A DNA stretch of 38,935 nucleotides from Methylocystaceae bacterium UBA5192 (GTDB lineage Bacteria > Pseudomonadota > Alphaproteobacteria > Rhizobiales > Beijerinckiaceae): the NCBI GenBank assembly GCA_002412985.1, contig DHWC01000045.1, forward strand, positions 1 through 38,935, read 5' to 3'. The stretch's first letter is position 1, and the number at the start of each line of letters is the position of its first letter. The notes beneath the pieces are model-generated. The model was not told where the DNA came from. It saw nothing but the letters and a program-made list of their open reading frames with translations, and searched no databases. The translations under genes were made by a program, and so were the position numbers. Below, piece after piece: positions 26,347 through 34,792 of this stretch.

Positions 26347-27432
26347 ATGTCTCATAACAGCTTTGGCCATCTTTTCCGCATCACGACTTTTGGCGAAAGC
26401 CATGGAGCCGCCCTGGGAGCCGTCATCGACGGCTGCCCCCCTCAGATTTCGCTTGTCCCGGAAGATATTCAAGTCTTTCTTAATAAGCGCAAACCCGGCC
26501 AATCGCGTTTCACGACACAACGCCGCGAAGAGGATCTCGTTAAAATACTCTCAGGCGTTTTCATTGGCGCAAATGGACAACAGGTTACAACAGGAGCGCC
26601 AATTGCGCTTTTGATTGAAAATACAGATCAGCGCTCGAAAGATTACGGCGACATCGCGCAAAAATATCGCCCCGGACATGCGGATTATGTCTATGACGCC
26701 AAATATGGCGTTCGAGATTATCGGGGCGGCGGACGGTCTTCTGCACGTGAAACAGCAGCTCGTGTTGCAGCCGGCGCTATCGCAAGAAAAATTATTCCGC
26801 ATCTCTCAATTAAAGGCGCGCTGGTTCAAATCGGTCCGCATAAAATTGATCGATCCCGTTTTGACTGGAATGAGATTGATCGCAATCCATTCTTTTGTCC
26901 TGACGCCAAAGCCGCCAGCTTTTGGGCAGATTATCTTGATGATATTCGCAAAAATGGCTCGTCTATTGGGGCTGTTGTTGAAGTAACGGCGCAGGGCGCG
27001 CCGCCCGGCTGGGGCGCGCCGCTTTATGGAAAACTCGACGCAGACCTCGCCGCCGCTATGATGTCGATTAACGCCGTCAAGGGCGTAGAAATTGGCGACG
27101 GCTTTGAGGCCGCCTTGCTCACTGGCGAATCGAATGCTGATGAAATGCGCAGTGGCGCTAATGGCCTACCGAACTTTTTGTCTAACCATGCCGGCGGCAT
27201 TCTTGGCGGAATCTCAACAGGCCAACCCATTGTTGTTAGATTCGCGGTAAAACCAACCTCTTCAATACTTACGCCCCGTCAAACGGTTGACGCCTCCGGT
27301 AATAATACGGAAATCGTTACAAAAGGCCGACACGACCCATGCGTCGGCATTCGCGCAGTTCCTGTAGGAGAAGCGATGATGGCGTGCGTATTGGCTGATC
27401 ACTTCTTACGTCACCGTGGACAAATTGGGTGA
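26347..27432 (+). CDS. aroC: Chorismate synthase
   Basis: AroC makes chorismate from 5-enolpyruvylshikimate-3-phosphate with reduced FMN, the last shikimate step. 361 residues, full length. The signature regions are present: GHLFRITTFGESHGAALGAV at the N-terminus, YRGGGRSSARETAARVAAG (signature 2) and FLSNHAGGILGGISTGQP. The ribosome binding site is weak. The stop overlaps the GTG start of the next gene by four bases (GTGA), so the histone-deacetylase-family gene is translationally coupled to it. Confidence 0.98.
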   Translation: MSHNSFGHLFRITTFGESHGAALGAVIDGCPPQISLVPEDIQVFLNKRKPGQSRFTTQRREEDLVKILSGVFIGANGQQVTTGAPIALLIENTDQRSKDYGDIAQKYRPGHADYVYDAKYGVRDYRGGGRSSARETAARVAAGAIARKIIPHLSIKGALVQIGPHKIDRSRFDWNEIDRNPFFCPDAKAASFWADYLDDIRKNGSSIGAVVEVTAQGAPPGWGAPLYGKLDADLAAAMMSINAVKGVEIGDGFEAALLTGESNADEMRSGANGLPNFLSNHAGGILGGISTGQPIVVRFAVKPTSSILTPRQTVDASGNNTEIVTKGRHDPCVGIRAVPVGEAMMACVLADHFLRHRGQIG

Positions 27433-28430
27433 TCACGCGCCGCGCTGCGCTTACAGGCCTTATCGCCACGATTTCTGCGCAAGATTTAAAAGCGCAGACC
27501 AAAAATACGCTTTTTGTTTCCTCTCAGAGCAGCTTCTTACACGATCCAGGACCTGGCTGGCCCGATCGCCCAGATCGCATCAGCAGCATCTTAAATGCGT
27601 TACAAGCGCCAGAGTTTATCACCCTCTCCAAACAAGAAGCACCAAGCGCAGAACTTAAATGCATTCTGCGTGTCCACACACACCAACTGATCACGCTTCT
27701 TGAACAGGCAACGCCAAAAACTGGCCTGAGCCCTCTCGGTCACGATGTCACGCTGAACCCTTATTCGCTTTCAGCCGCAATCGCTTCAGCAGGCGGGGCG
27801 ATCGCCGCGACAGATGCTGTTATGTGTGGCAAGGCGCACAATAGCTTTGTCGCAACTCGCCCGCCAGGACATCATGCGCTTACAAATCAAGCAATGGGAT
27901 TTTGCCTGTTTAATAATGTGGCGATAGCGGCGATGCATGCACGTGCGCTTTACAACGTCGAGCGAATTGCAATCGTTGATTTTGATGTTCACCACGGAAA
28001 TGGCGTACAGGATTTTTTTTGGAATGATAAAAACACACTCTACGCCTCAACACATCAAACGCCCCTTTACCCTGGAACTGGGGAGCTGAATGAAATCGGG
28101 GCCTATAACAATATTGTTAATGCGCCTCTACGCCGCGGCGATTCCGGCGATCAATTTCAAGATGCCCTGAAGAGTCGGATTCTGCCGAGACTCGATCTTT
28201 TTGCCCCAGATCTCATCTTTATTTGCGCAGGTTTTGATGCCCACATCCACGATCCCTTAGGCGGCCTACGACTGTTAGACGAAGACTTTCGCAACGTAAC
28301 GCTCAGAATTATGGAAATTGCTCAGAGGCGGTGCCATAATCGGATCATCTCACTACTTGAGGGCGGCTATGCCCCGCAGGACTTAGCTCGATCAGTATCT
28401 GCACACATAAAAGCATTGATGGAGGCTTAA
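27429..28430 (+). CDS. Histone deacetylase-family (acetylpolyamine amidohydrolase-like) protein with a Tat-like N-terminus
   Basis: 333 residues of the zinc-dependent deacetylase fold. The active site is intact: RPPGHHA (H148, H149), VDFDVHHGNG (zinc ligands D186 and H188), GFDAHIHDPLGG (zinc ligand D270), plus GFCLFNNVA. The start is forced: a stop at 27396-27398 limits the frame, GTG 27429 overlaps the aroC stop, and no other normal start occurs before the conserved core. About 26 residues therefore precede the fold, and they read MITRRAALTGLIATISAQ, a twin arginine followed by a hydrophobic run, like a Tat signal. Residues 38-49 read HDPGPGWPDRPD, where relatives usually have GHPERP. The substrate is unknown; relatives deacetylate polyamines, acetoin-type compounds or proteins. 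Confidence 0.9.
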   Translation: MITRRAALTGLIATISAQDLKAQTKNTLFVSSQSSFLHDPGPGWPDRPDRISSILNALQAPEFITLSKQEAPSAELKCILRVHTHQLITLLEQATPKTGLSPLGHDVTLNPYSLSAAIASAGGAIAATDAVMCGKAHNSFVATRPPGHHALTNQAMGFCLFNNVAIAAMHARALYNVERIAIVDFDVHHGNGVQDFFWNDKNTLYASTHQTPLYPGTGELNEIGAYNNIVNAPLRRGDSGDQFQDALKSRILPRLDLFAPDLIFICAGFDAHIHDPLGGLRLLDEDFRNVTLRIMEIAQRRCHNRIISLLEGGYAPQDLARSVSAHIKALMEA

Positions 28431-28579
28431 ATCGCAAGACTAAAATCCTTGCATCCATGTACGAGAAAAAATCGTGTAATTGTCGTCGCTTAATGCTCTT
28501 TAAAAAGCGCCTATTTGTAATAAGCTAATGATGGCTTTACACATCGCTCATACGCCAGAGGACAACTAGGAGAGAAGAC

Positions 28580-29662
28580 TTGTCCCACTCTGTGACTGAA
28601 GCAATTGAGGCCATTGCCCGAGGCGAGATTGTCGTTGTAACAGACGATGACGATCGAGAGAATGAAGGCGATCTCGTTATGTCCGGCGCGCTATGCACGG
28701 CAGAAAAAATGGCTTTTATCATCCGACATTGCTGCGGCATTGTTTGTGCGCCATTGACATTAGAAGACGCGCGACGGCTCCAGCTTGCGCCAATGGTTGC
28801 GCAAAATGATGCGCCGCTTGGGACTGCCTTTACAGTTTCGGTAGACGTAAAACACGGACTGACGACAGGTATTTCTGCCGAACAGCGCAGCAATACTGTG
28901 CGCGCACTCGCTAATGGCAATATGGCCGCAACAGATTTCGTCCGCCCAGGTCATGTTTTTCCACTTATATCCAGAGATGGCGGAGTCTTGATGCGCTCCG
29001 GCCACACTGAAGCCGCAGTCGACCTCTGTCGACTTGCAGGACTACCCACTGTCGGCGTCATCTGCGAATTGGCCAATGATGACGGAACCGTCATGACTGG
29101 TCAGGAGATTGCCCACTTCGCCAAAAAACATGCGCTTAAAACACTCTCCGTCGCCGATCTTATCGCCTACCGGCAGGCGCGTGAAAAACTTGTTGAGCGG
29201 GTTGCTGTTTTTCCAGTCAAAACAGAATATGGCGAGATGACAGGCTATGCTTATGTAACCGCATTTGATCACGTACGTCATTTTGCCTTTGTGCTTGGCG
29301 CTATCGGAGATGGACGCGATACGCCAACACGCCTGCATCGCGCGGATATACTTGATGATGTCATGGGCGGTGCGCAGACGATTAGAAAAACGCTCGCCCG
29401 CTTCAAGGAAGAAGGTCGCGGCGTTCTTGTTTATCTACGAGACGGGGCAGCTGGCGTGCCGACTAACTTTACCTTGGCTGAAAATGAAAACGCTGAAGAA
29501 AACCGCAAACGTCAATGGTTTGATGTTGGACTTGGCGCGCAAATTCTCAAAGATTTGGGCGTTTCCTCAATTCGCCTGCGCTCAACAACAGCTAAACCAC
29601 GCGCTTTTGTCGGGCTTTCAGGATTTGGCATTGAGATAAGCGCCGTAGAACCTATAGAGTGA
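28580..29662 (+). CDS. ribB: RibBX: 3,4-dihydroxy-2-butanone-4-phosphate synthase with degenerate GTP cyclohydrolase II domain
   Basis: The N-terminal half (about 1-200) is a complete DHBP synthase, which makes the four-carbon unit of riboflavin from ribulose 5-phosphate; DDDDRENEGDL (22-32) is the acidic active-site loop. The C-terminal half (205-360) has the GTP cyclohydrolase II fold but lacks its zinc cysteines: where RibA has a C-x10-C-x-C cluster, this protein reads TPTRLHRADILDDVMGG. That matches the RibBX form known in proteobacteria, so a separate RibA should exist elsewhere. Translation starts at TTG, supported by AGGAG seven bases upstream. I see no FMN riboswitch in the 149 bases before it. 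Confidence 0.93.
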   Translation: MSHSVTEAIEAIARGEIVVVTDDDDRENEGDLVMSGALCTAEKMAFIIRHCCGIVCAPLTLEDARRLQLAPMVAQNDAPLGTAFTVSVDVKHGLTTGISAEQRSNTVRALANGNMAATDFVRPGHVFPLISRDGGVLMRSGHTEAAVDLCRLAGLPTVGVICELANDDGTVMTGQEIAHFAKKHALKTLSVADLIAYRQAREKLVERVAVFPVKTEYGEMTGYAYVTAFDHVRHFAFVLGAIGDGRDTPTRLHRADILDDVMGGAQTIRKTLARFKEEGRGVLVYLRDGAAGVPTNFTLAENENAEENRKRQWFDVGLGAQILKDLGVSSIRLRSTTAKPRAFVGLSGFGIEISAVEPIE

Positions 29663-29673
29663 TCAAGAACTAA

Positions 29674-30627
29674 TTAATCTGCCCGAGGATGCGCTGAATG
29701 AAACGCCTCTAATAAGCGCTTGGAATCTACCGATGTATAAATTTGCGTTGTTGAAAGCGACGCATGACCAAGCAATTCTTGGATCGTGCGTAGATCCCCG
29801 CCGCGACCAAGGAGATGAGTGGCAAAGGAATGACGTAAGGCATGGGGCGTCGCACTATCTGGCAAGCCCAATGCGCCGCGCAGCCGAGCAACAACATATT
29901 GTATCACTCTCGGCGAAAGCGGCCCACCTCGCGCACCAACAAACAGCGGTCCCCCTTGAAGATTGTAGGGACAAATTTCTATGTAATTTTTGATTGCTCT
30001 GCGCACCGGTTCGATGACAGGTAAAACACGTTGCCTTCCACCTTTACCCGTAATGCGTATTCGATCGATCCCATCAATTGGCGCCTCCTGTCGAGACAGG
30101 GAAAGCGCCTCAGAGATTCGCAGACCAGCGCCATACAACAAGGCCAAAACGGCCGAATCTCTTGCCAAAATCCACGCGGGCGCCGTTTGATCATCCCGAT
30201 AATCCGCATCCACAAGATCACGGGCGGCGGCAATACTGAGGGCTTTAGGCAAAGCCTTCTGTCGTTTTGGGGCCTGGATTGCGCCATAAGCGTCTGTGCG
30301 CGCTAGCTTTCTTTTTTCAAGATAGCGTATGAAATTCCGCTGCGCTGCAAGGGCGCGCAACAAAGATCTATTGCCTAGCCCTTCTTCCCGTCGTCGTGCG
30401 AGATAAGCCCGGAGATCTCTTGGCTCTAAGGCCGTTAAGTCTGAAAAATTAACCAGCCTGCCCTGATGCTCGGTTAAAAAAACCAAAAAAACGCAGATTT
30501 CATGCCGGTAGGCGATCTGCGTATGTTTTGAAACACGATACTGGCATGCGAGTTGACGCAGCCAATCCTCCGCCGCATCGGCAAGATCGGGGTCCGCATG
30601 AAAGGCGACCGGTGCGACGTGAGACAT
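29674..30627 (-). CDS. xerC: Tyrosine recombinase XerC
   Basis: XerC and XerD resolve chromosome dimers at dif during division. 317 residues. The SAM-like N-terminal domain (to about 115) is followed by the catalytic domain with all six residues: R170 (GAGLRISEAL), K195 (ITGKGGRQRVLPV), H262 and R265 (HALRHSFATHLL), H288 (LGHASLSTTQ) and Y297 (IYTSV). The LGHASLSTTQIY ending and the housekeeping context favour XerC over a phage or integron enzyme; XerC versus XerD is a judgement. No strong ribosome binding site is seen. It converges on ribBX with an 11-base gap. Confidence 0.92.
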   Translation of the reverse strand: MSHVAPVAFHADPDLADAAEDWLRQLACQYRVSKHTQIAYRHEICVFLVFLTEHQGRLVNFSDLTALEPRDLRAYLARRREEGLGNRSLLRALAAQRNFIRYLEKRKLARTDAYGAIQAPKRQKALPKALSIAAARDLVDADYRDDQTAPAWILARDSAVLALLYGAGLRISEALSLSRQEAPIDGIDRIRITGKGGRQRVLPVIEPVRRAIKNYIEICPYNLQGGPLFVGARGGPLSPRVIQYVVARLRGALGLPDSATPHALRHSFATHLLGRGGDLRTIQELLGHASLSTTQIYTSVDSKRLLEAFHSAHPRAD

Positions 30628-30659
30628 CTAGACATTCAATAGGGATTGCATGACTTTTA

Positions 30660-30680
30660 GCTGCCTCAACGAGAGACAGC
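30660..30680. repeat. Hairpin between the zeta-subunit gene and xerC
   Basis: GCTGCCTC (30660-30667) and GAGACAGC (30673-30680) pair over eight positions with a five-base loop; seven are Watson-Crick and one is C-A on the plus strand. On the minus strand that position becomes T-G, so an RNA of the minus strand folds better. It lies after the zeta gene but lacks a following T run, so terminator function is uncertain. Confidence 0.35.
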
Positions 30681-30743
30681 CTCGAAGTCTAACGCCAACT
30701 CCCTAATGAAACCCTGCCATTGATAAACATAGATGCCGAAGGA

Positions 30744-31067
30744 TTACTTACCCGCAGAAATCTCCTGCACCGCTTGCGCGAGTAATTCCTCCATGGTGCG
30801 ACGAATTTGATGATCGGACTGATCGACACCCTTGGCCGCGAAATCTTGTTTAACTTTTAAAAAGACCCGCTCCGAGGCATCAGCATTTACCTCAGCCGCC
30901 ACAAGCGCGTCAGCATAGGCTCGAGCCTCTGTTTCAGATTTTCCAAGTTTTTCTGCAGCCCAAAGACCAAGTAATTTGTTCCGGCGCGCTTCGGCGCGGA
31001 ATTGACGCTCCTCGTCATGGGCGAAGCGTTTCTCAAACGATTCTTCGCGTTGGTCGAAAGTGCTCAT
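30744..31067 (-). CDS. DUF1476 protein, F1-ATPase zeta-type subunit
   Basis: 107 residues. DUF1476 corresponds to the zeta subunit of alphaproteobacterial F1Fo-ATP synthase, a natural inhibitor first described in Paracoccus. The N-terminal MSTFDQREESFEKRFAHDEE is the hallmark, and in Paracoccus this region blocks rotation; EARRNKLLGLWAAEKLG and the four-helix core follow. Inhibitory strength varies between species and cannot be read here. GAGGA lies five bases before the ATG. The place next to purC on the opposite strand is one I expect in Hyphomicrobiales. Confidence 0.92.
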   Translation of the reverse strand: MSTFDQREESFEKRFAHDEERQFRAEARRNKLLGLWAAEKLGKSETEARAYADALVAAEVNADASERVFLKVKQDFAAKGVDQSDHQIRRTMEELLAQAVQEISAGK

Positions 31068-31422
31068 GCGCGTCCTCAGAAAGTTTTGTTCATAAAAACT
31101 GCGTTTTAGGCCTATCTGGCCTGGCGCTCAGGGCCAATGATAGCCCCTGGGACGCCCCCGCGAAGCAAGGGTATAGGCGTATTCGATGGTAAAGCCAATG
31201 CTTTCAACATGCGGGGCTCTTTGTGCGTTTTCGGCTTCCCAAAACGCCGCCGCCAGCCTTATCCAGTGGAAAAGCCGCGCAAAGCTTGTTTCCTAGGCCC
31301 AAAGCGAGTAGATCGGGGACGATCTGCGGCCGGTTATGAAAATCTCTCGCCGCTCCTTGAGGGCGCCTCGCCCTTAACGAGGGTCTTCGTGACCAAATCG
31401 AAAGGAGCCAAGGCCGATCGCT
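31068..31422. other. Divergent intergenic region, zeta subunit / purC
   Basis: 355 GC-richer bases without a gene I believe. An imperfect hairpin occurs at 31123-31156 (GGCG with CGCC, AGGG with CCCT, loop of 11). No purine-riboswitch-like motif, tRNA or terminator was seen. It must contain the promoters of both flanking genes, but I cannot place them. AAGGAG near 31402 is 15 bases from the purC start. Confidence 0.5.
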
Positions 31423-32217
31423 ATGGATTTCCTCAAGCCCCGGTTAACGCCCATGAATCGCCGTCGTCGCATCTACGAAGGCAAAGCCAAGGTCCTCTAT
31501 GAAGGCCCCGAGCCCGGTACCTTAATCCAACACTTTAAGGATGACGCCACAGCCTTCAACGCCAAAAAGCATGAAGTGATTGACGGAAAAGGTGTGCTCA
31601 ACAACCGTATCTCGGAATATGTGTTTCAAAATCTCAACAGCATTGGGGTTCCAACACATTTCATCCGTCGCCTAAATATGCGCGAGCAGCTCATCCGCGA
31701 AGTTGAAATTATTCCTTTGGAAGTTGTCGTTCGGAATGTCGCCGCTGGCTCACTCGCCAAACGGTTAGGCCTCGAAGAGGGCACACAACTGCCTCGCTCC
31801 ATTATCGAGTTTTACTATAAAAATGACGCGCTCGACGATCCCATGGTCTCCGAGGAGCATATCACAGCCTTTGGCTGGTCAACTCCCCAAGAAATCGATG
31901 ACATCATGGCGCTGGCCATTCGCGTTAATGATTTCTTGTCAGGCCTTTTCTTGGGAGTCGGCATCCGTTTAATCGACTTCAAAATGGAATGTGGCCGGTT
32001 ATGGGAAAGCGATATGATGCGGATTGTCGTCGCCGATGAAATATCTCCTGACAGCTGTAGGCTTTGGGACATTAAGTCTAATGACAAGCTTGATAAGGAT
32101 CGTTTTCGGCGCGACATGGGCGGGCTTGTTGAAGCCTACTCAGAAGTGGCGCGTAGGCTAGGCATCATGCAAGAGGGCGAGCCCGCTAACGTCGGCGCTC
32201 CGAAGCTGGTGAAATAG
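31423..32217 (+). CDS. purC: Phosphoribosylaminoimidazole-succinocarboxamide synthase (SAICAR synthetase)
   Basis: PurC joins aspartate to CAIR with ATP in purine synthesis. 264 residues. RRRRIYEGKAKVLYEGP is the family N-terminus, and the core shows GKGVLNNRISEYVF, RNVAAGSLAKRLG and DEISPDSCRLWD. ATG 31423 has AAGG nine bases upstream. ATG 31453 gives the more familiar beginning MNRRRRIYEGKAK but has no visible ribosome binding site, so the start is open between the two. purS and purQ follow on the same strand. Confidence 0.96.
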   Translation: MDFLKPRLTPMNRRRRIYEGKAKVLYEGPEPGTLIQHFKDDATAFNAKKHEVIDGKGVLNNRISEYVFQNLNSIGVPTHFIRRLNMREQLIREVEIIPLEVVVRNVAAGSLAKRLGLEEGTQLPRSIIEFYYKNDALDDPMVSEEHITAFGWSTPQEIDDIMALAIRVNDFLSGLFLGVGIRLIDFKMECGRLWESDMMRIVVADEISPDSCRLWDIKSNDKLDKDRFRRDMGGLVEAYSEVARRLGIMQEGEPANVGAPKLVK

Positions 32218-32226
32218 TAGCGCTAA

Positions 32227-32254
32227 ATCGCGTCGAAACTTTAAAGAGCGCGAT
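32227..32254 (+). repeat. Short hairpin between purC and purS
   Basis: ATCGCG (32227-32232) and CGCGAT (32249-32254) form a 6-pair stem, with one further T-G pair, around a 16-base loop in the purC-purS gap. No T run follows. It could modulate readthrough or mRNA stability, or be chance. Confidence 0.3.
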
Positions 32255-32290
32255 CTAACTAATGCGTGTCATTTTATTTTGGAATCTTCG

Positions 32291-32527
32291 ATGAAAGCTC
32301 GCGTAGTCGTCACTTTGAAAAATGGCGTTCTTGATCCTCAAGGCAAGGCTATTGAAGGCGCCCTTACCTCTCTAGGCGTTTCAGATATCGCAAGCGTACG
32401 TCAAGGCAAAGTCTTTGACATCGAAATCTCAGCGCAAGACTCAACTCAGGCTAAACAAAAGTTAATAACCGCTTGCGAAAAACTTCTCGCAAATACAGTT
32501 ATTGAGAATTATTCCATCGAGATCTGA
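32291..32527 (+). CDS. purS: Phosphoribosylformylglycinamidine synthase subunit PurS
   Basis: PurS is the small bridging subunit of the three-part FGAM synthase (PurL, PurQ, PurS). 78 residues from ATG 32291: MKARVVVTLKNGVLDPQGKA is the family start, and VRQGKVFDIEI and the ending LLANTVIENYSIE are typical. A TTG at 32279 would add MESS; GGA seven bases before ATG 32291 supports the shorter form. purQ begins ten bases after the stop. Confidence 0.96.
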   Translation: MKARVVVTLKNGVLDPQGKAIEGALTSLGVSDIASVRQGKVFDIEISAQDSTQAKQKLITACEKLLANTVIENYSIEI

Positions 32528-32537
32528 GCTGGCCTCT

Positions 32538-33227
32538 ATGAAATCAGCCGTCATTGTTTTTCCTGGATCTAATCGCGAAGGCGACATGGCGCGCGCGCTG
32601 CAACAGGCCACGCATCATCAACCAGTAATGGTTTGGCACGCAGATTACGAGCTTCCAAAGGGAACAGATCTGGTCGTACTGCCTGGCGGCTTTTCCTACG
32701 GTGATTACTTACGCTGTGGCGCCATCGCTGGGCGTGCCGCAATTATGGATGCTGTACGCGCACATGCAGAGCGGGGCGGTCTCGTCCTCGGCGTATGCAA
32801 CGGATTCCAAATACTATGCGAAAGCGGCCTTTTGCCAGGCGTTTTGATGCGTAACGCGCATTTGCGGTTCGTTTGTCGAATGCAACATCTGCGCGTCGAG
32901 CAAACGAATAGCTCTTTCACGCATAAATATGCCGCCAGACAAATTATAAAGGTCTGTATTGCGCATGGAGAAGGCAATTACGAAGCGGATCAGGCAACGA
33001 TCGATCGACTAGAGGGCGATGGCCGCGTAGCATTTCGTTATTGCAACTCGGAGGGCGTTCTTGGCGGCGTGGCAAATCCTAATGGATCTCGAAATGAAAT
33101 CGCAGGCATATTTTCTGAAAAGAAAAATGTCCTTGGGCTAATGCCCCACCCAGAAAACCTGATCGATCCGCTAGTTGGCGGGATTGATGGCAGAGGACTT
33201 TTTGATAGTCTTGCCTCCGCAGCCTAA
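32538..33227 (+). CDS. purQ: Phosphoribosylformylglycinamidine synthase glutaminase subunit PurQ
   Basis: PurQ splits glutamine to feed ammonia to PurL. 229 residues from ATG 32538 (MKSAVIVFPGSNREGDMA). The class I glutamine amidotransferase triad is visible: nucleophile C87 in LGVCNGFQIL, and the His-Glu pair in MPHPEN near the C-terminus. Longer forms from 32502 would overlap purS. The large subunit gene purL, which often follows, is not here: the next gene is holA on the opposite strand, three bases away. Confidence 0.96.
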   Translation: MKSAVIVFPGSNREGDMARALQQATHHQPVMVWHADYELPKGTDLVVLPGGFSYGDYLRCGAIAGRAAIMDAVRAHAERGGLVLGVCNGFQILCESGLLPGVLMRNAHLRFVCRMQHLRVEQTNSSFTHKYAARQIIKVCIAHGEGNYEADQATIDRLEGDGRVAFRYCNSEGVLGGVANPNGSRNEIAGIFSEKKNVLGLMPHPENLIDPLVGGIDGRGLFDSLASAA

Positions 33228-33230
33228 TTT

Positions 33231-34253
33231 TTATTTGGACCGAGCAATCTTTGCGACCCGCCACAACGCTCGTTCCGCTTCCATTTGCGCCAACGCGGCA
33301 TGAGCGCGCGCCTGCGTCTGAGCGCTTCTTAGCGGTTCTCTCAATTGATTAATCCGCAAAGCCGTCCAAGCTTTAAGCTGAGCTTCTAATAAGCCCCGGT
33401 GCATAAAACCAAAACCTGCTCGCATCATGACGCTCATGCCTGGCTCTAATCTTCCGCCTTCGCGCTCCATCGAGATCCGCGCCTTATGAAGCGCTATGAG
33501 ATATCTCAAAGCGCCAAATATTAAGGCTGAAGGATCGCCGCCATGTGCAAAATAGGTCTCTAATTGCGCCCCCGTCTCACCATTAAAAGCTGCAGCCACA
33601 ATACGATCAGAGGCTATACTCGCTGCATGAGCAATAATTGCTTCTATGTCTGCAGCTTCTACATGAGAGCGTCCGTGCATATAAAGCACAAGCTTCGCGA
33701 GTTCAGACCTGCTCATCAACCGATCTTCGCCTAAGGCGTTAAGCAATAAACCTCGCGCTTCTGGCGTCGCTGTAAGTCCAGCCTCACGCAAGGTCCGATC
33801 AATCAGTCCATTTAAATCCTGTGTTGTGTCTTCCTGACAGTCAATTGCCACACTGCATTTCGCACCTTCAATCAGCTTACGTAAAGGCGCATCCTTTTTC
33901 AAAACAGCAGCTGTAAGCACGATCGCGCACGCATCAGGCGGAGCCGCGATCAAAGAATTAATCGCGGGAAGAACTGATTTCCCAGTGGTCTCAATCAAAA
34001 TTGCGCGTCGTCCGCCAAAAAGCGGCGTTGTATTCGCCTCATCCAACAACAGTAACGGGTCAGAAGCAATTGCATCCCCTGACAGTTGAACGAATTGAAA
34101 AGGATCGCGCCGGTCGTCTATGCGTTTATCAATTATGCTCAACGCACGCTCTCGCACCATACCTGCATCAGGGCCGTAAACGAGAAAGAGAAAAATATCT
34201 TCAGGGATTGCTGAAAGAAAACGCTCAGCATCTCTTGTTCTAATTGCAACCAC
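33231..34253 (-). CDS. holA: DNA polymerase III subunit delta
   Basis: HolA is the clamp-loader subunit that opens the beta clamp. 340 residues. The AAA+-like N-terminal domain includes IFLFLVYGPDAGMVRERALS, and the middle has LLDEANTTPLFGGRRAILIE, the delta-specific region. The C-terminal collar domain is helical (LIFGALRYLIALHKARISM). The start codon is GTG at 34253, 11 bases after the lptE stop, with AGGG about ten bases upstream. The order leuS-lptE-holA on one strand is the standard one in this order. It converges on purQ. Confidence 0.93.
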   Translation of the reverse strand: MVAIRTRDAERFLSAIPEDIFLFLVYGPDAGMVRERALSIIDKRIDDRRDPFQFVQLSGDAIASDPLLLLDEANTTPLFGGRRAILIETTGKSVLPAINSLIAAPPDACAIVLTAAVLKKDAPLRKLIEGAKCSVAIDCQEDTTQDLNGLIDRTLREAGLTATPEARGLLLNALGEDRLMSRSELAKLVLYMHGRSHVEAADIEAIIAHAASIASDRIVAAAFNGETGAQLETYFAHGGDPSALIFGALRYLIALHKARISMEREGGRLEPGMSVMMRAGFGFMHRGLLEAQLKAWTALRINQLREPLRSAQTQARAHAALAQMEAERALWRVAKIARSK

Positions 34254-34264
34254 GAGCAGACGCC

Positions 34265-34792
34265 CTACCGCCGCGCCGCCAAATCCATGGCAATACGCGT
34301 ACGAATATTCTCAGCAATAACTTTTGCGTCACGAATTGCCGCATCTCGTGAAGCGCGCACATTAGCAAAACGCGCTGTAAAACGATCATAGCTGGCGATT
34401 GACTCAGTCGAGCCCTTGGAAATCTCAACCTTATCCGGCAATGAAATAAGCGTGTATTGCGCAATGACAACGACGGTAGCCGAACTCGAAAAAGCGGTTT
34501 GGGCGTTATAAATAGGTGTTTGAACGCGCTCCGATAGTGTTACCTTCAGTCGATAGCGAGGCGTTGGCGTCGATCCAGTTCCATTCAACGCATAGATCAA
34601 TTCATTGCGCACATAGTGACCTGTTCGATCATTGATTTCATCAACTTCAATGGCCTGAAGTTCAGTCGCTGTAGAAACGCCATTCACATTTGGCCCATAC
34701 ATTGGCTCAATGCATCCCGTTAGCATAAATAGGCTTAAGGCGATGAATGTGAGCGAAACACGCTGCTTTAAGGCTATATTAAACAACAACAT
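34265..34792 (-). CDS. lptE: LptE, LPS-assembly lipoprotein
   Basis: LptE plugs the LptD barrel and helps place lipopolysaccharide in the outer membrane. 175 residues. The signal peptide (VSLTFIALSLFMLTGC) ends in the lipobox LTGC, with C27 lipidated, followed by IEPMYGP, characteristic of alphaproteobacterial LptE. The middle (YALNGTGSTPTPRYRLKVTLS) and the C-terminal helix (IAENIRTRIAMDLAARR) also fit. The start overlaps the end of leuS by 14 bases, so translation is coupled. Confidence 0.92.
   Translation of the reverse strand: MLLFNIALKQRVSLTFIALSLFMLTGCIEPMYGPNVNGVSTATELQAIEVDEINDRTGHYVRNELIYALNGTGSTPTPRYRLKVTLSERVQTPIYNAQTAFSSSATVVVIAQYTLISLPDKVEISKGSTESIASYDRFTARFANVRASRDAAIRDAKVIAENIRTRIAMDLAARR

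Noticed and set aside
28431..28579. FMN riboswitch upstream of ribBX
   Set aside because: None of the conserved FMN-element blocks can be seen, and the 149-base region is short for one.
31137..31502. A 121-codon open frame upstream of and overlapping purC
   Set aside because: No ribosome binding site, low-complexity composition, 80-base overlap with purC in another frame, no family resemblance.
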